DNA of 64,000 nucleotides from Dromiciops gliroides (lineage: Eukaryota > Chordata > Mammalia > Microbiotheria > Microbiotheriidae), in contig NC_057863.1 in assembly GCF_019393635.1 (NCBI RefSeq), positions 623,790,791 to 623,854,790 of the forward strand. Reading direction: 5' to 3'. The notes under the pieces were generated by a model. It searched no databases, had not been told where the DNA came from, and saw nothing but the letters and a program-made list of their open reading frames with translations. Below are positions 32,641 to 43,900 of the stretch, piece by piece. The position numbers and the translations under genes were made by a program. The stretch's first letter is position 1; every line of letters begins with the position of its first letter.

Positions 32641-33772
32641 CCAGCTGATAACCAAGTAGCTGGATGGGTAGAAAGGTAGTTAGGTAGGTAGACAGAGATG
32701 ATGGATGGATGGGTAGATAAGCACTAACTCTGTGCTAGGCATTGTACTCAGAGCTTGCTTGTAGGCAGCACAAACCAGGCCACACTGGAGCTGGGGATGG
32801 CACCACAGCCACAGTACCTTCTGGTGGGCATCCCAGGCCCCAGCGCTCTGAAGGTCTCAGGCAGGACCTTTAGCATAGGCCCTGAAGGCTTCCAAGTTGT
32901 CTGCCATTAAAGCCACTTTCTGCTCAGGGCCCAAGATAGACACCATCTTTAATGCCAAATGGCCCAATCATAGGATCAGAGCTCACCATCGAGCGCAATG
33001 AAACCGTCAAGCTCTGTTCAATCTTGTGACGGGAAGATTAATGACTTCCAGGGCTGCCCTGGGAGACTCAGAATAGGGTTCTGGGCTCCAAAGCCCTATC
33101 ACTCCCTACCACCACCTCCCCCCCACCACTAGGCTCCTGGGGCCAACAGTCAGCTGATCTCCAGGTGTACTTAAACAGCATGGCTGGGGAAGACCCGGAC
33201 AACCGAACAGAGCCACCTGCTGATACTCTTTTCTTGGATTTAGCTATGAAGAGAAGTGAAAGTGCTAATAGCCTGGGCAGACAGCAGAGTCAAATGAAAG
33301 TTTTGGGGAGGCCCTAAACATGCTTGGGGAGGAGCCAGGGAACAGCCAGTTGGTCAAGATGGAAGAGCGTGAGGCAAATGCTTCTCTCCACATCACACGC
33401 ACACAAAGCATGGCAGAGGATTAAGGACAAACGGATGAGGATTGGCACTGACACTGAGAAGGGCCAACTCTCTTAGTAGCCAGAGAGAAAATAAGGGATA
33501 GTGTAAAGTAGGGGCACCCACCTGCCCACCACAGTCATGAGGACTGCCCCAACCAGTGAAAGTGGACTTGGAAAATGCTTAACAAGACATAGAAATGCAA
33601 GGAGGCCTGCGTAATACGTGCCTTTCTAAGTCAATATGCAGACTGCCAGTCTTAAGTATGGTTCCATGGCCCCACTTCCTATTTGAGATGAGTTGAGGAA
33701 AGGGAAGAAGTACTTTATATGGCTCCCAAGTGATGAAGGCTGGCTCGCTACTCAAGGTGCCGTGTCTGTATG

Positions 33773-33787
33773 CCACCAGATGGCGCT
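33773..33787 (+). promoter_or_regulatory. CTCF-like motif in the MTOR-EXOSC10 spacer
   Basis: CCACCAGATGGCGCT fits the CTCF core consensus CCASYAGRKGGCRSY at every position. It lies in sequence free of recognised repeats, about 2 kb after the MTOR polyadenylation site and 4 kb before EXOSC10. Binding is inferred. Confidence 0.6.
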
Positions 33788-34309
33788 CCAGACCTTATCC
33801 CTTTCCGGCTCTCTTTACAGGATCCTCAGCTCCCAGTTTTCCTTTTAATGCCTCAGCCCCAGCTTCAATCTGTTGTAAGCTAAGGGTGTGAATACATTCC
33901 GAGCAAGTTTTCCATTTACCAAAAATGGCTCAGCCCACCCTCTCCCATCCCATCTGGTATTCTGAACGTGGGGTGATCCAGAAGGATTCCGTACTCTCAT
34001 TAGAGATTAGGGTGCATTTACTGATTGGAGTGGTTCATCGTTAAACCCTCTAAGGGGCTGAGCTCAGCCTCTCCTAGAAAGCTCTGAAATCTAGACTTCT
34101 CACCCCCTGGCAGCTGTGGTCAGGTTCACCTGAATGCCTTTCTTTCGAGCTTTCACAGAGGGCCTTCTCAATGGCCAGGCAACCTGAAACAAGTTGTCCA
34201 CTCTGGGTGCTCACTTAGGGCAGGATGATTGATCCCAACAGCTACTTGAGGGGAGGGAAGGGAGTGCCACCCCAGGCCACTCAAAACACACTGCAGACCC
34301 TTATTCTCT

Positions 34310-34457
34310 CTTTTTTTTTTTGTGGGGCAATTGGGGTTAAGTGACTTGCCCAGGGTCACACAGCTAGTAAGTGTTAAGTGTCTGAGGCCGGATTTGAACT
34401 CAGGTCCTCCTGAATCCAGGGCCAGTGCTCTATCTACTGCGCCACCTAGCCGCCCCT
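34310..34457 (-). mobile_element. Marsupial SINE with TSD (intergenic)
   Basis: Reverse copy; duplication AGACCCTTATTCTCT at 34295-34309 and 34458-34472. Confidence 0.93.
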
Positions 34458-35106
34458 AGACCCTTATTCTCTTGCCAGTTTCTGGTGGATTTCTGATATC
34501 TCCAGGATCATCTAGTGTTTCCACCAGGCCCCAGGGGCCCTCAGACAAACAGAGTAACTATTCCCTGACCTTGCCTCCAAGCACACTATTCCCATTGCAC
34601 CTGTACAGCATCTAATTTTTCAGATGACCCCCTCAGACTGCAATATAAAGCAGTTAGGTGACTGCTTTATGTTAAAAATGACCTGAAGCAAATCACCCTG
34701 ATATGGAGAATGCAAAAAAGAAGAGGAAAAATACAGCCAAGAGGGAGGGAGGGAGGGGAGGGAAAGAGCTGGAGCGGGAAGAGAGAAGGCAGGAGAAGGA
34801 CCACTCTACAAAATATAAATGTGAGCCCTTCAGTATGTGAGAGATCTAGAGGTTTTGCTCTCCCAAGGACCTTATAGGTTTTAGGTCAGATTTAAGGAAG
34901 AACCTTTCGACAGAGTTGTAAAATGAGTGACCAGAGACAGCTGGGAAAACTTGGAAATCTGTAAATAGCTGGTAACTAACCCTGGGAGCCAATCCAATAA
35001 ACATTAAGTACCTACTATGCCCCTTCCATTCCAAGGGGTCTATGTTCAAATTGCTTTAAATGACCCATTTATGTATTTATTTATTAATTCATTCATTTAT
35101 TTATTT

Positions 35107-35240
35107 GCAGGGCAGTGAGGGTTAAGTGACTTGCCCGGGGTCACACAGCTAGTGTCAAGTGTCTGAGGCTGAATTTGAACTCAGGGCCTCCTGAATCCAG
35201 GGCCAGTGCTTTATCCACTGTGCCACCTAGCTGCCCCCCT
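35107..35240 (-). mobile_element. Marsupial SINE with (TTTA)n tail
   Basis: Reverse copy preceded by an ATTT-rich tail (35070-35108). It abuts the 3' end of an L1 at its right. Confidence 0.88.
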
Positions 35241-35244
35241 CCAT

Positions 35245-36330
35245 TTTTTTAAAAGTAAATTTTTATTGGTCCCTTTTGTTTTTACACTGCTAAAATTTCC
35301 TCTCCTACCTTCCAGAGAGCCCTAACATAAAACAATTTTCCCACTATATTTTTATTTGTTTTGTTAAATATCTTTTAATTAAATGTAAAAAAAATTAGCA
35401 TTTGCTTTTTTAAAAAAAAATTGAATTCCAAATCCTTTCCCTCCCTGTCATCTCCCTCAAAAAGGCAAGCAATTTTATATGGATTATACATGTGAAGTCA
35501 TGCAAAACAGTTTCATGTTAGCCATGTTGCATAAGAAAACACAGATAACAAAAGAAAAAGAAAGTTTAAAAAGTATTCTTCAATCTGCATTCATATTCCA
35601 TCAGTTCTCTCTCTGGAGGCAGCTATTCTGAGCAATACAATCATCCAAGACAATTGAATTGTCTTGCTCAGAATAGCTAAGTCATTCACAGTTAACCATT
35701 GCATAGTGTTGCTGTTAAGGTGTACAATGTTCTGATTCTGTTTACTTCACTTTTCATCAGTTCATAGAAGTCTTCCCAGGTTTTTCTGAAACAATCCACT
35801 CATCATTTCTTTTCTTTCTTTTTTTTTTTTTTTGGTGAGGCAATTGGGGTTAAGTGACTTGCCCAGGGTCACACAGCTAATAAGTGTTAAGTGTCTGAGG
35901 CCGGATTTGAACTCAGATACTCCTGAATCCAGGGCTGGTGCTCTATCCACTGTGCCACCTAGCTGCCCCCATCATTTCTTATAACACAAGAGTATTCCAT
36001 CACAATCACATACCACAATTTGTTCAGCCATTCCCCAACTAATGGACATCCCATAATTTCAAATTCTTTGCCACCACAAAAAGAGCTACTATAAATATTT
36101 GTATTTTTCCTATTTCTATGAGCTCTTTGGAAAACAGATCTAGTAGTGTGGTTCTGCTAGGTCAACTTTGCACATTTTTATAGCCTTTTGGCCATAGTTG
36201 CAAATTGCTCTCCAAAATGGTTGAATCAGTTCCTAGTGGAATTGCTAGTGCAATACATTAATGTCCTAATTTTCCCACATCCCTTTCAACATTTGTCATT
36301 TTCCTCTTCTGACATTAGCCAATCTGATGG
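35245..36330 (-). mobile_element. L1 3' end, 5' truncated
   Basis: Minus-strand L1 3' region (accacaatttgttcagccat; caaattgctctccaaaatgg), interrupted by a SINE at 35812-35969. Confidence 0.8.
35812..35969 (-). mobile_element. Marsupial SINE inside L1, with TSD
   Basis: Reverse copy; duplication CATCATTTCTT at 35801-35811 and 35970-35980, within the L1 3' region. Confidence 0.92.
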
Positions 36331-36814
36331 TTGGTTGTCCTTCATTCTCTATGACGTGACTATTGGAGTCAAGGCACAGGTGTCCAGCTGTGGCTGATCA
36401 CACCAATATGAGCTCAGAAGGCTCTACCACAGGTCAGGCATAAATAGTCCATGTGAACATTTGGAATGGGCAACATCTCTAAATCTGCCCATCTCACATT
36501 TCTGTTGAGCTACTGCAATTTTGCTTTGCTTATAGAGTACAGCGCTTTTCTTTGTGTGGCCCTGTTCCAGTGTCTCCCATGTCTCACAGTTGATTCTAAG
36601 GTTCCTCAGAGATCCCATGAGAGTATCTTTGTATCACTTCTGACCACCATGTGAGCCCTTGCCCCGAGTGAGTTCTTGATAAAATAGTCTTTTAGGCAAA
36701 TGTACATTTGGCCTTTGAACAACAGATCTACCAGTGTGCCTCCAATTACAAAACAGTGCTAACTGAACCCACTGTGAAATTTTGGATTCACCCTACACAA
36801 AATGGATTCACTCT

Positions 36815-37200
36815 GCTCTCATGGACATCTTGACAGTACTCTGATTCTCCTCCAACCTGTCTGACCACTCTTCACTTTCCTTTGTTGGATCTTCATCGGG
36901 GTCATAACCACTAACCATGATGGATGACCCCAAGACTTGTCCTGGGCCCTGTTCTCTTCTCCCTCTATCTTATATCACCTAGTGATCTCATCAGTTCCCA
37001 TGGATTCAACAATCTTCTCATGCAGATGGATCTCTGATCTTTTTATCCAATCCAAACCACTCTACAGAGCTAGTCTTTCATCAGTCAGTAAATCACTCAG
37101 TCAGCCAATAAACAGTTATTTAGCACCTAGCTCCTTGGGTTCAGGGACTGTCTTTTCTCTCTACCAACAGTGCCTGGCACATAGTGCTTAATAAATATTT
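36815..37200 (+). mobile_element. L2 LINE fragment, sense
   Basis: ttgtcctgggccctgttctc, then the L2 3' end gtgcctggcacatagtgctt aataaatatt, with the middle missing. Confidence 0.65.
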
Positions 37201-37324
37201 TTGGGGGGTGATTGATTCTATTATCCCAGGACCTAGCTGTGTGATCTTGTGTAAGTCATTTCCCTCCTCTGGGACACAGCTTCCTTATGTGTAAAAAAGG
37301 GTTGGTCCAGATGGCTATCTCTAA

Positions 37325-37560
37325 ATAATAATGTCAGTTGCCATTTATATGATCCTTTAAAGTTTGCAAAGCTCTTTACAAATATTCTCTCATTTCATCC
37401 TCACAACCACCGAGGGAGGCATCAGCTATGAGTCCCCTCATTTCACAGGTAAGGAAACTGAGTCAAAGGTGCCGTGTTTGAGACCGTATCTGAACCCGGG
37501 TCTTCCTCCGCTGAGCTACGTGGCTGCCTGTCAACCTAAGCTCCCATCCATCTCTGGGCC
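37325..37560 (-). repeat. MIR/MIR3 fragment upstream of the EXOSC10 promoter
   Basis: aaagctctttacaaatattc, tcatcctcacaaccaccgag and aggaaactgagtcaaaggtg. Lies just left of the CpG-rich promoter. Confidence 0.65.
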
Positions 37561-37821
37561 TCAGTTTTCTCATCTGTAACAAGGGGGAGGGGCGGTTGGC
37601 CTAGATGACTATCTCGCAATCTTAAGATTCGATATTACATTTCCGGCCTCAGTTTCCTCCTGGGTAAAATGAAGAGGCGGACCACATGACCAACCGAACC
37701 TGGGCCCGGCCCTACAGCCCACAAAGCCACGTCTTCAACGTGCTGGGACGCGGACGCTTCTCTGCGCGTGCGTGGTCCGGAGCAGGGGCTCTTTTTCCCC
37801 GCCCCCCTCTCGGCGCCGTCC

Positions 37822-37831
37822 TCTCGCGAGA
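37822..37831. promoter_or_regulatory. EXOSC10: TCTCGCGAGA palindromic core promoter element
   Basis: Perfect 10-bp palindrome TCTCGCGAGA, 30 bp upstream of the EXOSC10 start codon. This element is known from TATA-less CpG-island promoters of housekeeping genes. Its use here is inferred from position. Confidence 0.7.
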
Positions 37832-37857
37832 AGATTTCTGGGAGTGGGGAGGGTAGG

Positions 37858-37868
37858 AAGATGGCGGC
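37858..37868 (+). promoter_or_regulatory. EXOSC10: YY1-type motif over the EXOSC10 start codon
   Basis: AAGATGGCGGC overlaps the ATG. This is the classic downstream YY1 site found at the translation starts of many ribosome and RNA-processing genes. It also gives a good Kozak context (A at -3, G at +4). Confidence 0.65.
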
Positions 37869-37983
37869 TCCCAGCGTTAGGGGAGCGAGACCCGGGCCCG
37901 AGGCGGCGGCAGCGACGGTGGCTGCTGAGCCGAGCGGGATGATGGTGCTGCCGGGGTTCAAGGACGCGGACAGCTTCGTGAAG
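37861..37983 (+). CDS. EXOSC10: EXOSC10 exon 1
   Basis: ATG at 37861, donor gtgagc; 41 codons. The first 26 residues ([12 protein letters not shown], then Ala-rich) are poorly conserved with human. Conservation begins at [14 protein letters not shown]. Tandem in-frame ATGs at 37939 and 37942 could serve as alternative starts and would remove only the unconserved part. The frame is open upstream to at least 37768 but has no ATG there. Confidence 0.93.
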
Positions 37984-40900
37984 GTGAGCGAGCCTCGGCC
38001 CCGGGAGCCCGGCGGCCCTCGACCTCCGCCCGGGGCCTCCCCTCCCTCGAGGGTCGAGCCCCCGAACTGGGCCAGGCCTGCCCCGCCTGAGGAGAGAGAC
38101 ACGCCGCGGTCCAGCCCCTCCTGGCCCGGTTCCGGTCCTTCTCTGAGAATCAGACCCGGCAGCCCTCCGGCCGTCCCCCCTCTCCTCCACCTCGACCCGC
38201 TCTCTATCCATCTTCCCTCCTGCATCCATTGCCATGTCCGTACCTCCTCTGCCCATTCCTCTGCCCCCTTTCATCCACCACCTCTCTTCATGCCCCGGTG
38301 TGCGCCCTCTGCCTCAGAGGAGAAACCCCAGGGTCTCTATAGGAGCCTAGACGAGGCCTGGAAGGGACCTTAGACCCTCCCGTTTTACAGATGGGGAAAC
38401 TGAGGCCAAGGAGGATAAGTCACCGAACCCAGAACCAATAGCCCTTCGTTCTCAGCCTGGTGCCGCCCCGCCCCGCCCCGCCCCGCCTGTCTTCTTACCT
38501 TTTACTTCCCTCCCTGCTCCTTTACGATGTGTGATTCTGTTCTACCTGCCGCTTCAAGGATGGCCGGTCCTCCTCCTAGAGTCCCCTGCTTACCCCCTGC
38601 ACCAAGCTCTTCCTCATCTCCCCAGCTCCCTGTGTCACGCGCTGCCCGGAACTACAGGTGTACTCTTCATTCTTCATTCAGTTCATTCATCCATTCATTC
38701 ATTCATTCATCCATCCATTCATTCTCCTCTCTCTCTCTCATTCATTCCCTCTTTCTCTTATTCATTCTCTCTCTTATATATATAAAATCTGCTTTTAACA
38801 TACGTGTATATGCACATCTTATTTCCTTCCTCTTTAGAATTTAAGCTCCTCAAAGGCAGGAAGGTGTTTTACTTTTACCTTTGAACCTCTAGTCCTTTTT
38901 TTTTTTTTTTGGTGGGGCAATGAGGGTTAAGTGACTTGCCCAGGGTCACACAGCTAGAAAGTGTCAAGGGTCTGAGGATGGATTTGAACTCAGGTCCTCC
39001 TGCATGCAGGGCCGGTGCTTTACCCACTGTGCCATCCAGCTGCCCCCATGAGCCTTTAGTCCTTTGCAGAGTACCTGGTATCTAGTAAGTATTTAAACTT
39101 GTTGTTCAGTTGATCTCTTTGTATTCCTAACACTTAGTAGGTGCCTAGCACATAGTAAACTTTTTTAATAGTTTCCTCATTCAATAAACATTTAAGTACC
39201 TGCTATGTAGTTGGCATTGTGCTAAGCATTGGGGATACAAAGAAAGGCAAAAGATAGTCTCTGCTCTCAGTAGCTCACAGACCCTTGGAGACAACTTGAA
39301 AATAACTACCTACAAACAGGATATTTGCAGGATAAGTTGAAGTTAATCAAGAGAGGTAAAGCACTCGAATTAAGGGGGATGATGAACAAAGGCTCTTGAA
39401 GGAGTTGGGATTTTAGCTGGAACTTGAAGGAAACCGGGAAACAGAAAATGAAGAGGAAGAGAGTTCCAGGCATGGGGGACAGGGAAGATGTTTGGAGTTG
39501 GGAGGTAGTGTGTCTTGCTCAAGGAACAGCCAGGAGGCCAGTGTCAATGAGTCCAAGTATGTGCAGAAGAGTAAGGTGTAATGTAAGGAGATTGCAAAGG
39601 GGTAGGAGTAGTTTCTAGGCTATGAAGGGTTTACGGGGCTTGAATGCCAAAAAGATTTTTTATTCATCATAGAAGTGATAGGGACTGGCATTGATTGAAT
39701 GGAAAATAGGAAAGTGGAGAGGGGAGGGGAAAAGATAATTCAGTTCCTTTGCACATGTTGAATTTAAGATGTCCACTTGTACATCCAGTTCCACATGTCT
39801 GAAAGGGCAGTTGAAGATTCGAGATTAGAGGTCAGCAGAGACGCTGGAGCGGAATCATCAGCAGAGAGAATGATCATTAAATCTGTGGGAATTGATCACC
39901 AAATGAAGTAACATAGACAAGGAGAACCAGGAGAGTGGTGTCCCTACAACCTAGAGAGCAGAGTGATTAACAGTGTTGTTGGCTTGCAGAGAGGCCAAGA
40001 AGAAGGAGGATTGAGGAAAGGCCATTGGATTTGGCGACTAAGAGATCATTAGTGACTTTGGAGAGAGCAGTGTGTGTGGAATGAGAAGATTGGAAGCCAG
40101 GTCATAAAGGGGTTAAAAAGAGAGTAAAAGGAGAGAAAGTGGAGGCACCAGTTATAGGCAGCCTTTTCACAGAGGTTAGCCACAAAAGGCAAAAGAGGTA
40201 CAGGATGATACTACCACCTGTCCTGACCTTCACCGAAAAAGACAGAAAAATCCCTTGTAACCAACAGTGTGCTGGTAAATGTTTAACAATCAACTGGGAA
40301 ATGCTTGACAAATTTTCATTTTTAATCTGCATTATTAACATTTTCTCCATCATTTTCTTGAATCTAAATAAACAATAAAACAAGCCCTAATTTGTAGCAT
40401 TTTTGATTTCCAAGGTGTAAATGCCCACACTGGACATTTAACAAGCATCTCTTTTGAGCCTGTACAGCTGGCCCCAGCACACACTTTCTGCAGCAAATAG
40501 ACATAATAAAACATTCCTGCATTGGTTATGTCCACAATATATATGTCTCATTATGCACCTTGAGTCCATCACCTCTCTGTCAGAAGGTAGACAGCATGTT
40601 TTATCTTGAATCCTCTAGAATTGTGGTTGGTCATTGTGTTGTTCAGAGTTCTTTCAAAGTTGTTTGTCTTTACAGTGTTATTATTTTGTAAGTTGTTCTG
40701 GGTCTTCTTATTTCACTCTGTCTCACCTCATTCGGGTCTCTCCAACCTTCTCTGAGACCTGCCCCTTTCCTCATTTCTTAGGCATTGTTTTATCACATTA
40801 CATTCAGATGCCTTCATTTTCTTTCTTTCTTTCTTTTTTTTTTTTTTGTGAGGCAAATGAGGTTAAGTGACTTGTCCAGGGTCACACAGCTAGTAAGTGT

Positions 40901-43900
40901 CAAGTGTCTGAGGCTGGATTTGAACTCAGAATCTTCCCTGAATCCAGGGCCAGTATCTATCCCCTGCACCACCTAGCTGCCCCTTAGATGCCATCATTTT
41001 CAAACCATACCCGAATTGACATAATAGGCTTTTTTTTTTTTTTTTGCAGGGCAATGGGGGTTAAGTGACTTGCCCAGGGTCACACAGCTAGTAAGTGTCA
41101 AGTGTCTGAGGCCGGATTTGAACTCAGGTACTCCTGAATCCAGGGCTGGTGCTTTATCCACTGTGCCACCTAGCCGCCCCCAACATAATAGGCTTTTAAT
41201 AAATGCTAATTGATTGAAGACCTGCTTCATGTACATAGAATGAGAGTCAGTGTGACATGGGGAGTAGATCCTTTGACTTGGAGTCCGCAAGATCTGGGCT
41301 CCAGTACTGTCCTCAGACATTAGCTTTGTGATCCTGGGCATGCCATGTAACTTTCCTGTCAAGAAAATGGGAGAAATTCCTGAAGTGCCTTTTTCAAATG
41401 AGCTTGTATTTTATTATTTTATTTATAAAGTGTCGTACAAATGATTGCTATTGTTAGAGTATCTGGGGTTTTGTTTGTTTGTTTTTTGATTTTTGGCAAG
41501 GGGCAAGGAGGGTTAAGTGACTTGCCCAGGGTCATACAGCTAGTTAAGTGTCAAGTGTCTGAGGATGGATTTGAACTCAGGTCCTCCTGGATCCAGGGCC
41601 AGTGCTTTATCTACTGCGCCACCTAGCTGCCCCCTAGAGTATCTGTTTTTGTTTTTTTTTTTAAGTGAGGCAATTGGGGTTAAGTGAGTTGCCCAGGGTC
41701 ACACAGCTAGTAAGTGTTAAGTGTCTGAGGCCAGATTTGAACTCAGGTACTCCTGACTCCAGGGCCAGTACTCTATCTACTGCGCCACCTAGCTGCCCCT
41801 AGAATATCTGTTTTTGAAAGGGACTTTTTAAGATCTGATACAATTCCTCTTCCCTCGTTTTACAGATGAGGAAATTAAAGTGTAGGAAGAAGGAATTTCC
41901 CTCGAGTCACCCAAGAGTATAGAATCAGTTGGGAGGTTCAAACACAGACTGTCTAATTGCAGATCCAGGGTTCTTTCCACAATATCACACTCTGTCTTTA
42001 TATGTTCCCTTCCTCCTATAATAATAGGCACAAGAGGATCTTTCTTCCTAATAGATTATAAATTTCCTGAGAGCAGTACTTTTGCACATCCCCAATACCT
42101 AAGACAGTAACTTGTACCCACTAGGTATTCAGTACATGTTGGGTTCTCTTCTTTCAAGACCTGGCTCAGATGCTGCCCTCTCCATGAAGTCTTCCTGATC
42201 CTTTTCTGCATAGTAACAACAAGAACTGCATGACTCAGGAAGACCTGGGTTTGAGCTCTCACACAGGCTGACTCTGTGACCCTGGGCAGATGACTTGGCC
42301 TTTCGGTGCCCCAGGCCATTATTTAAGGCTATATATGTTATAGACTATTGGCAAACTGCTTTGGTGGAGAGAGAGTCCATTTTGCAAGTTTGGACCACAA
42401 AAGCATTTATAAAGTGCTTTCTTTACAGCCATTATGTGAGACAAGTAACGCAGATATTTTTATCCATGTGTTACTAGGCCCTAAGAGATGAGCTGGTTTG
42501 TCTGTAGTCACATCGAGTCTGAGCCAGATTTTACTCTTACATAAAGTCCCATTTTTTTCCACTATACCACACTGTCTGGAGGTAGCTCAGTGGCACCACA
42601 GTGGCTAGAAACTGATCCTTGAATCAAGAAGACCTGAGTTCAAATCCAGCCTCAGACACTTAGTAGCTGTGTAGTCCAAGGCAAGTCACTTCACCCTGTC
42701 TTCTTCAGTTTCCTTATCTGTAAAACAGCACTTACTTCTCCATATTGTTGTGAAGGTCAATTGAGATGTGTAAAGGGCTTTGCAAACCTAAAAGCACTGT
42801 ATAAATGCTAACTTATTATTGTTTGTTTTTCTTTCCAGTTTGCTCTTGGTTCTGTACTGGCTGCTACAAAAGCTTCCAATGGGCTGCCACAGGCTGGAGA
42901 TGAGTATGATTTTTACCGAAGTTTTCCTGGCTTCCGGGCATTTTGTGAAACACAAGGAGAGAGGTTACTTCAATGGTAAATGCTTATTATCATTTCCTCT
43001 TACAAGTGATGAAAGTATTTGGGAAAAGAAAAAAAGTAGTAGAGATTTTTTTTCATGTTGTGTTTTTGTCGATTTACACTGCAGAGCTGTTTCTTTATTA
43101 TGAAGGAGATTATGAAATTGAGGAAGTCAGTTTTTTTACATATAACTTCAGTTGCCTTATGAATTTTGAGTTACCTTTCAGAAGACTATTCAGCCAAATT
43201 GGGCCTGTCTTTTTGGATTAATTAGGGGACTGGGAAACAAGCATTTGCATAATTTGGCCTCTGATACAAATTGTAGAATTTTAAACATTACTGTTTATTA
43301 ACTACTATAAATATATCTGGAGAATTAAAACTTGAAACCTATAGATGAAGAATGCCCTGGATCTTAATAGTTTTTTTTAAAACATTTATGTCTCAGGGTC
43401 AGAAAAACTATTTCCCATTTACTACAATAAGAGGCTGTGATAGCATGTTTATTGGCCCATTTAGAACTGTAAAATGTATAGAATTAGGCACTGTAGAAAT
43501 CTCATCCATCTTCCAAATTTTATAAAGGGACGACTGCAATTCAGCAAGGTTATTGAGCACCTGCTGCTTACAAAGATCATTCTAGGCACTGGAGATACAC
43601 AGATTGAAAACAGTCTCTGTCCTAAAGGAATTTGCTGTCTTGCAGGAGGTGTACAGTAAATACAAAGATAAGAAAGTACACAATAGATGGTGCCAGGCAG
43701 TGATTTAGGAACATTTGAGAAAGAAAGAATACATTAACATGGAAATATAGCGATTCGGGGAAGGTTGTACAAAGAAGGTTTCAGCTGAGCTGAGCCTTGA
43801 AGAGAAGGATTTTGTCCGGCAGGAGTTAGAATGGAGTGCATTCTAAGTGTGGGGGAAGAGACTGGGCAAATACCCAGCAGTGGGAGACTGCTGAACTTGA

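Larger units (their letters stand above)
31941..37640. other. MTOR-EXOSC10 intergenic spacer
   Basis: About 5.7 kb between the MTOR polyadenylation signal and the EXOSC10 CpG-rich promoter. It holds L2 remnants on both strands, three WSINE1-type SINEs, an L1 3' end, a MIR, and one CTCF-like motif (33773-33787) in the middle of a repeat-free stretch (about 32.75-34.3 kb). No gene recognised. The human genes are a similar distance apart, from memory. Confidence 0.75.
37640..38520. promoter_or_regulatory. EXOSC10: EXOSC10 CpG-rich promoter and exon 1 region
   Basis: Base composition switches abruptly to GC- and CpG-rich at about 37640 and stays so through exon 1 and the start of intron 1. This is typical of a housekeeping CpG-island promoter. 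No TATA box is seen at a sensible distance. It includes a GC box (about 37797-37807), an NRF1-like TGCGCGTGCGT (37763-37773), TCTCGCGAGA (37822-37831) and a run of GCCCC units in intron 1 (38464-38486). Confidence 0.8.
37984..42838 (+). other. EXOSC10: EXOSC10 intron 1
   Basis: 4.9 kb. After the CpG-rich start come (GCCCC)n and (TTCA)n repeats, a SINE at 38899-39048, L2 remnant (about 39160-40110, minus), an L1 3' remnant (about 40390-40820, minus), and a cluster of four SINEs in 1 kb (40820-41799). Old MIR and Mar-type SINEs run to the exon 2 acceptor. No coding exon. Confidence 0.75.
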
